From contig JALNLA010000002.1 in assembly GCA_023267975.1 (NCBI GenBank), positions 165,053-229,052 on the forward strand: a DNA stretch of 64,000 bases, given 5' to 3'. This document shows positions 60,970 to 64,000 of the stretch, piece by piece. The stretch is from Candidatus Terraquivivens ruidianensis (GTDB lineage: Archaea > Thermoproteota > Nitrososphaeria_A > Caldarchaeales > Wolframiiraptoraceae). The translations under genes were made by a program, and so were the position numbers. Positions within the stretch are counted from its first letter, which is position 1; each line of letters starts with the position of its first letter. The notes under the pieces were generated by a model that saw only the letters and a list, made by a program, of their open reading frames with translations, was not told the origin of the DNA and searched no databases.

Positions 60970-62022
60970 CTAGAGGAGCCTCTCTATTGGTATATACTCC
61001 CCGGTATAACCCAGCTCAGCAAGAACCGGGCGGAACACAGCAAGCCCCTCAGGAGTCCTCCACCTTTCATGGGCCTTTATTCCTATCACAGCAACCTCTA
61101 AGCCTTCTTTTATGTCGGCGTTGGTGAGGGGTCGACCGTCTGTCGTCATCCAGCATATTAGGTCGGGCGATATGGCTATCGGCTTTCCTGCCCTCCAAGC
61201 TATCATGTTCTCGTTCTTATAATCCACGCGTATGTCGGCGACGTAGACTTTTCCGTAATCAAAGCCTCCCTTGGTTTCGACCTCCTTCTTAGTAACCTTT
61301 CCTCTTGTGATTTCAAAACCTTTTGTGACTTCCACCACGGCCTTGACAGGGTCTTTGCCCTTGTTCTTTGCCTCCCTGATAGCCCTACCCACGTTCTCGG
61401 CCACGGTATAGGTTCCGCCTATTACCGCCTTCTTCATCTGCCAACCTGCCATGGGATGACACGCAAGGCCGGCTTGCATACCAAAAGCCACGGTTATTCC
61501 CCTCGCCATCTTTTCGGCCATCGGAGCGTCTCTAGGATAAAGGACGGCCGAGTTTCCATAAGAATCTGCCAACGTGACGGGAGCCAATGGCAAGTTATGC
61601 ACGTAGAACATCGTCATCTCCAGCTGTGGTATGGCCCTTCCTACGCCGTCGCCATCGATTGCCGGAACACCGCTTGCTGCAGCAGCATGGAGCGGAGATA
61701 CGGAGTTAAAACCCCCCGTTTCAATCGCGATGATGTAATCCATTTTTCTACCAACTACCTGCTCTAACAATCTGAGGGCAGGTACGTCTTCGTTTCTCCA
61801 TCCCCTCTTGAGTAGCGCTTCTGGAGCACCCATACCTGCTACGACTGCTATCATACTGTAATCTGGCACCTCATCTGGGTTGACCATCTGAACCTCTTTA
61901 CTGATTTCTAGCGTGCTCTTAACGAGTTGCATCCCATTCTCAGGCGAGCCGCCACCGCCAGCTCCAAGCAAAGTAGCTCCGTATACAATATCCTCTAACT
62001 CTTTTTCCCTTAAAACCCTCAT
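60970..62022 (-). CDS. DUF917 family hydrolase/desulfhydrase
   Basis: The N-terminus has the DUF917 mark LEDIVYGATLLGAGGGGSPENG, and KMDYIIAIETGGFNS, ASGVPAIDGDGVGRAIPQLEM and GNSAVLYPRDAPMAEK follow. DUF917 proteins include hydantoin- and thiohydantoin-degrading enzymes. GGAGG about 10 bases before ATG 62022 and a TATA at 62060-62068 make this the start, not 62085. It fits with the two racemases beside it. Confidence 0.85.
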   Translation of the reverse strand: MRVLREKELEDIVYGATLLGAGGGGSPENGMQLVKSTLEISKEVQMVNPDEVPDYSMIAVVAGMGAPEALLKRGWRNEDVPALRLLEQVVGRKMDYIIAIETGGFNSVSPLHAAAASGVPAIDGDGVGRAIPQLEMTMFYVHNLPLAPVTLADSYGNSAVLYPRDAPMAEKMARGITVAFGMQAGLACHPMAGWQMKKAVIGGTYTVAENVGRAIREAKNKGKDPVKAVVEVTKGFEITRGKVTKKEVETKGGFDYGKVYVADIRVDYKNENMIAWRAGKPIAISPDLICWMTTDGRPLTNADIKEGLEVAVIGIKAHERWRTPEGLAVFRPVLAELGYTGEYIPIERLL

Positions 62023-62213
62023 TTTTAAATTCCTCCGACAGGCAAAATGGAAAGCGGTACGTTTATAAATTTTTCGTGTATGCATACAGCACGTCTTTGT
62101 TTGGATGTAATTTATGAGACAAGAAGTTCGGGATATTTACGCTAAAACTCTGGATAAAAATATAAGTATGAGTTAAAGCGTATTATCGTAAAACGGAAGG
62201 GCGTGGTACTAAC
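62023..62213 (+). promoter_or_regulatory. Divergent promoter region, DUF917 versus ABC importer
   Basis: A minus-strand TATA (ATTTATAAAC, 62060-62068) drives the DUF917 gene. A plus-strand element (AAAAATATAAGT near 62156-62165) lies about 27 bases ahead of an expected start at about 62187 for the importer ATPase gene. The two lie about 90 bases apart, allowing joint regulation. No clear operator palindrome. Confidence 0.45.
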
Positions 62214-63341
62214 ATGGGCAAGGCCTTAGAGACTAAGGAACTCGTGAAATGGTACGGAAAAGAGGTTCTCGCTCTCAACAAGGTAACGTTTGATATAGAT
62301 GCGGGAGACTTCTTCGTCATAGTCGGTCCTAGCGGGTGTGGCAAGAGTACTCTCTTGAAAATCATCGCGGGCATATTGGATTATGACTCCGGAAAGCTTT
62401 ACATAAACGGCGTGGATATGAAAGGCGTCCCATCTTACAAGCGAGATGTTTCGATGATGCTGGAGATGTATGCCCTATTTCCCCACATGAACGTCTTCGA
62501 TAACGTGGCATTCGGTCTTCGAATGTTAGGAAAGGACAAGTCCGAAATAGAGAAAGAGGTAAAGGAAGCTCTAAGGCTCGTCGGTCTGGCTGGGCTCGAG
62601 AAGAGAATGCCGCTCGAGCTAAGCGGCGGACAGAGGCAAAGAGTTGCGCTGGCAAGGGCGCTTGTTATTAACCCGAGCGTTCTTCTACTCGACGAACCGC
62701 TCAGCCACGTAGATTATAGACTGCAAAGAAAGTTAATGGAAGACCTTAAGGAGATCCATAGGAAAGTAGGTAACACTTTCATCTTGACGACCCACGTCCA
62801 AGAGCACGCGCTCAGCCTTGCAGACACCGTCATGGTTATGAACACGGGTGTAATAGAGCAAATCGGAAAGCCTGAGGAAGTTTACACCACACCAGCTACG
62901 GTCTTCGCCGCAAGGTTCGTCGGTGAAATAAACTTGTTCTCAGCACAAATTAAGTCTTGGGACGGTGGGTTGTGTTACCTTACCACGGATATAGGTGAAC
63001 TCAAAGCAAATCCCAAGAACAAGAATACACTACCATCCAGCGGCAAGGTAGCATACGCCATAAGACCCGAATACGTAAAGATAGGAGAGGAGGCAAGGCT
63101 ATGTGACAACAAAACAGAGGCAAAACTCGTCAGCTACTATTACTTCGGTCACTATATGGAGTATGTGTTCGAGGCAATCGGTAACACGAAGATAAAGGTC
63201 TCCGTTCCCACGGAGAAAGTAGGTAACCTCACCCTTGGGTCTACGTACCTTCTAGGATGGAGTGCGAAGGATGTCTTACTAATAGAGAGGCCGTGCATGA
63301 TAGAAGGACTGAACATAGAAGAGGTAATATATGGAAAGTAG
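62214..63341 (+). CDS. ABC importer ATPase (PotA/spermidine-type)
   Basis: ABC ATPase for an importer with TOBE domain at the C-terminus (about 290-370). Walker A is GPSGCGKSTLL, signature LSGGQRQRVALARA, Walker B LLLDEPLSHVD, and H-loop TTHVQEHAL. The Q-loop Gln appears as Glu: MMLEMYALFPHM (E84), where PotA/MalK have FQ. It is 9 bases before the permease gene, one operon. Substrate unknown; the neighbours suggest a hydantoin, amide or polyamine. Confidence 0.92.
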   Translation: MGKALETKELVKWYGKEVLALNKVTFDIDAGDFFVIVGPSGCGKSTLLKIIAGILDYDSGKLYINGVDMKGVPSYKRDVSMMLEMYALFPHMNVFDNVAFGLRMLGKDKSEIEKEVKEALRLVGLAGLEKRMPLELSGGQRQRVALARALVINPSVLLLDEPLSHVDYRLQRKLMEDLKEIHRKVGNTFILTTHVQEHALSLADTVMVMNTGVIEQIGKPEEVYTTPATVFAARFVGEINLFSAQIKSWDGGLCYLTTDIGELKANPKNKNTLPSSGKVAYAIRPEYVKIGEEARLCDNKTEAKLVSYYYFGHYMEYVFEAIGNTKIKVSVPTEKVGNLTLGSTYLLGWSAKDVLLIERPCMIEGLNIEEVIYGK

Positions 63342-63350
63342 GTGTATAGC

Positions 63351-64000
63351 TTGAGTACCCTCCAGCTGAAGATGGGTCTGACAGACAGAGTTGCTAAATA
63401 CTCCCGTTATCTACTGCTTCTCCCAGGATTCGTGCTCCTGCTGCTTTTTCTATTAATACCCCTTAGCATGATAGTCGGTATAAGCTTCTTCGAAAGATTT
63501 ACGGTTACAGGTCCGGAGAACCTTACCCTTAAGAACTACGTCGCATTCTTTACATCGCCCCAAACACCGGTAATACTGTTGAACACGTTTGGAATGTCCT
63601 TGCTTGCATGCTTGATAGCGTTTTTGCTTGGTTATCCTATGGCATACTTTTTGGTGTTTAGGGTTAAGAGTGCACGCGTAAGGTTTTTTGTAGTCAGTCT
63701 GCTGCTCGTACCATTCCTGATCGACTGGAGCGTCCGTGTTGTTGCTTGGCTACCGATACTTGGAGAGAGCGGCATAATCAACTATGCCCTCATGTCTTGG
63801 GGCGTGATCAAAGAGCCCTTGGAGCTACTGTTCGGGCGCAGTGCCCTACTTATAATCTGGCCCCAGACCTACCTGCTCTGGATGATATTCCCGTCGTATC
63901 TTGCGTTAACTAGAATAGACCCTGACATAATAAACGCGGCCAAGGTATTAAAGGCTCCGCCACACCGTGTCTTTTTCGACATAACGTTCAAGCTCTCGCT
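63351..64000 (+). CDS. ABC importer permease (PotB-type, 3' truncated)
   Basis: The frame starts at TTG 63351, nine bases after the ATPase stop, and runs off the window end without a stop. Residues about 19-42 form the first TM, then an external loop, and further helices (LLNTFGMSLLACLIAFLLGYPMAY is split by a short loop). The last part holds the EAA-like coupling motif NAAKVLKAPPHRVFFDITF. Later TMs and the second permease should lie outside. Confidence 0.85.
   Translation, partial: MSTLQLKMGLTDRVAKYSRYLLLLPGFVLLLLFLLIPLSMIVGISFFERFTVTGPENLTLKNYVAFFTSPQTPVILLNTFGMSLLACLIAFLLGYPMAYFLVFRVKSARVRFFVVSLLLVPFLIDWSVRVVAWLPILGESGIINYALMSWGVIKEPLELLFGRSALLIIWPQTYLLWMIFPSYLALTRIDPDIINAAKVLKAPPHRVFFDITFKLS

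Noticed and set aside
1-64000. CRISPR arrays, insertion sequences, integrases or prophage genes
   Set aside because: No regular direct repeats, transposase motifs or tRNA-adjacent integrase genes were found in any reading frame I examined.

Overview
The window comes from a thermophilic-looking archaeon, most likely in the TACK group close to Aigarchaeota/Thaumarchaeota rather than Crenarchaeota proper. This is inferred from gene content only; no 16S rRNA gene is present. Archaeal markers are a full archaellum operon with an ArlD/E-type protein, archaeal DnaG-type primase, aPelota, Topo VI A subunit, RadB-like recombinase, AglB oligosaccharyltransferase, F420-dependent enzymes, two intron-bearing class II tRNA genes and one C/D-box sRNA. 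Genes are tightly packed. ATGA start/stop overlaps are common, several convergent genes overlap at their stops, and many starts sit so close to a TATA box that the transcripts look leaderless.

Layout. 1-2250: end of an electron-transfer flavoprotein alpha gene and a FrhB-like Fe-S/flavin protein fused to a winged helix. 2265-9826: archaellum locus, minus-strand operon V4R protein > ArlD/E > ArlG > ArlF > ArlH > ArlI > ArlJ > ArlX-like protein, with archaellin divergent. 9908-11408: a fragment of the ribosomal protein operon (uL23, uL2, uS19). 11422-29163: housekeeping genes (DUF92 isoprenoid kinase-like, HisS, TtuA/Ncs6-type tRNA thiolase, indolepyruvate:ferredoxin oxidoreductase, Pelota, DnaG, HD hydrolase, PRPP synthase, tRNA methyltransferase, RNase Z, EamA transporter, Topo VI A, phosphoesterase plus SWIM protein). 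29179-29297: tRNA-Ser(CGA). 29329-34551: exported molybdopterin oxidoreductase complex resembling tetrathionate reductase. 34693-38052: ECF vitamin/base importer with a phosphoribosyltransferase. 38106-45519: SDR, AlaX, RadB, a short zinc-ribbon gene, AglB, membrane thioredoxin, homocitrate synthase. 45666-50130: cyclase, F420-dependent G6PDH-like enzyme, double-SIS isomerase and 6-phosphogluconate dehydrogenase. 50178-54679: small hydrolases, prephenate dehydratase, QueT-like protein, SerK-like kinase, tRNA-Leu(CAG), dolichol-kinase-like protein. 54739-56289: C/D sRNA and a secreted protein/ArsR/membrane-protein trio. 56349-57416: isolated nuclease-like gene. 57716-64000: acyl-CoA synthetase, two Asp/Glu-hydantoin racemase family proteins, DUF917 protein, and the start of a PotABC-type ABC importer that runs off the window.

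How genes work together. The archaellum genes form one machine, and AglB plus a lipid kinase could glycosylate the archaellin, which carries three N-X-S/T sequons. The F420-linked dehydrogenase, SIS protein and Gnd suggest an oxidative pentose-phosphate segment. The ECF importer with its phosphoribosyltransferase looks like an uptake-and-trap route for a nucleobase. The right-hand cluster looks like uptake and opening of a hydantoin-like or cyclic-amide compound. The less expected items are the V4R sensor heading the archaellum operon, an EF-hand-like calcium loop in ArlG echoed in archaellin and ArlF, the C/D sRNA, and a TtuA gene whose zinc finger lies upstream of any ordinary start codon.
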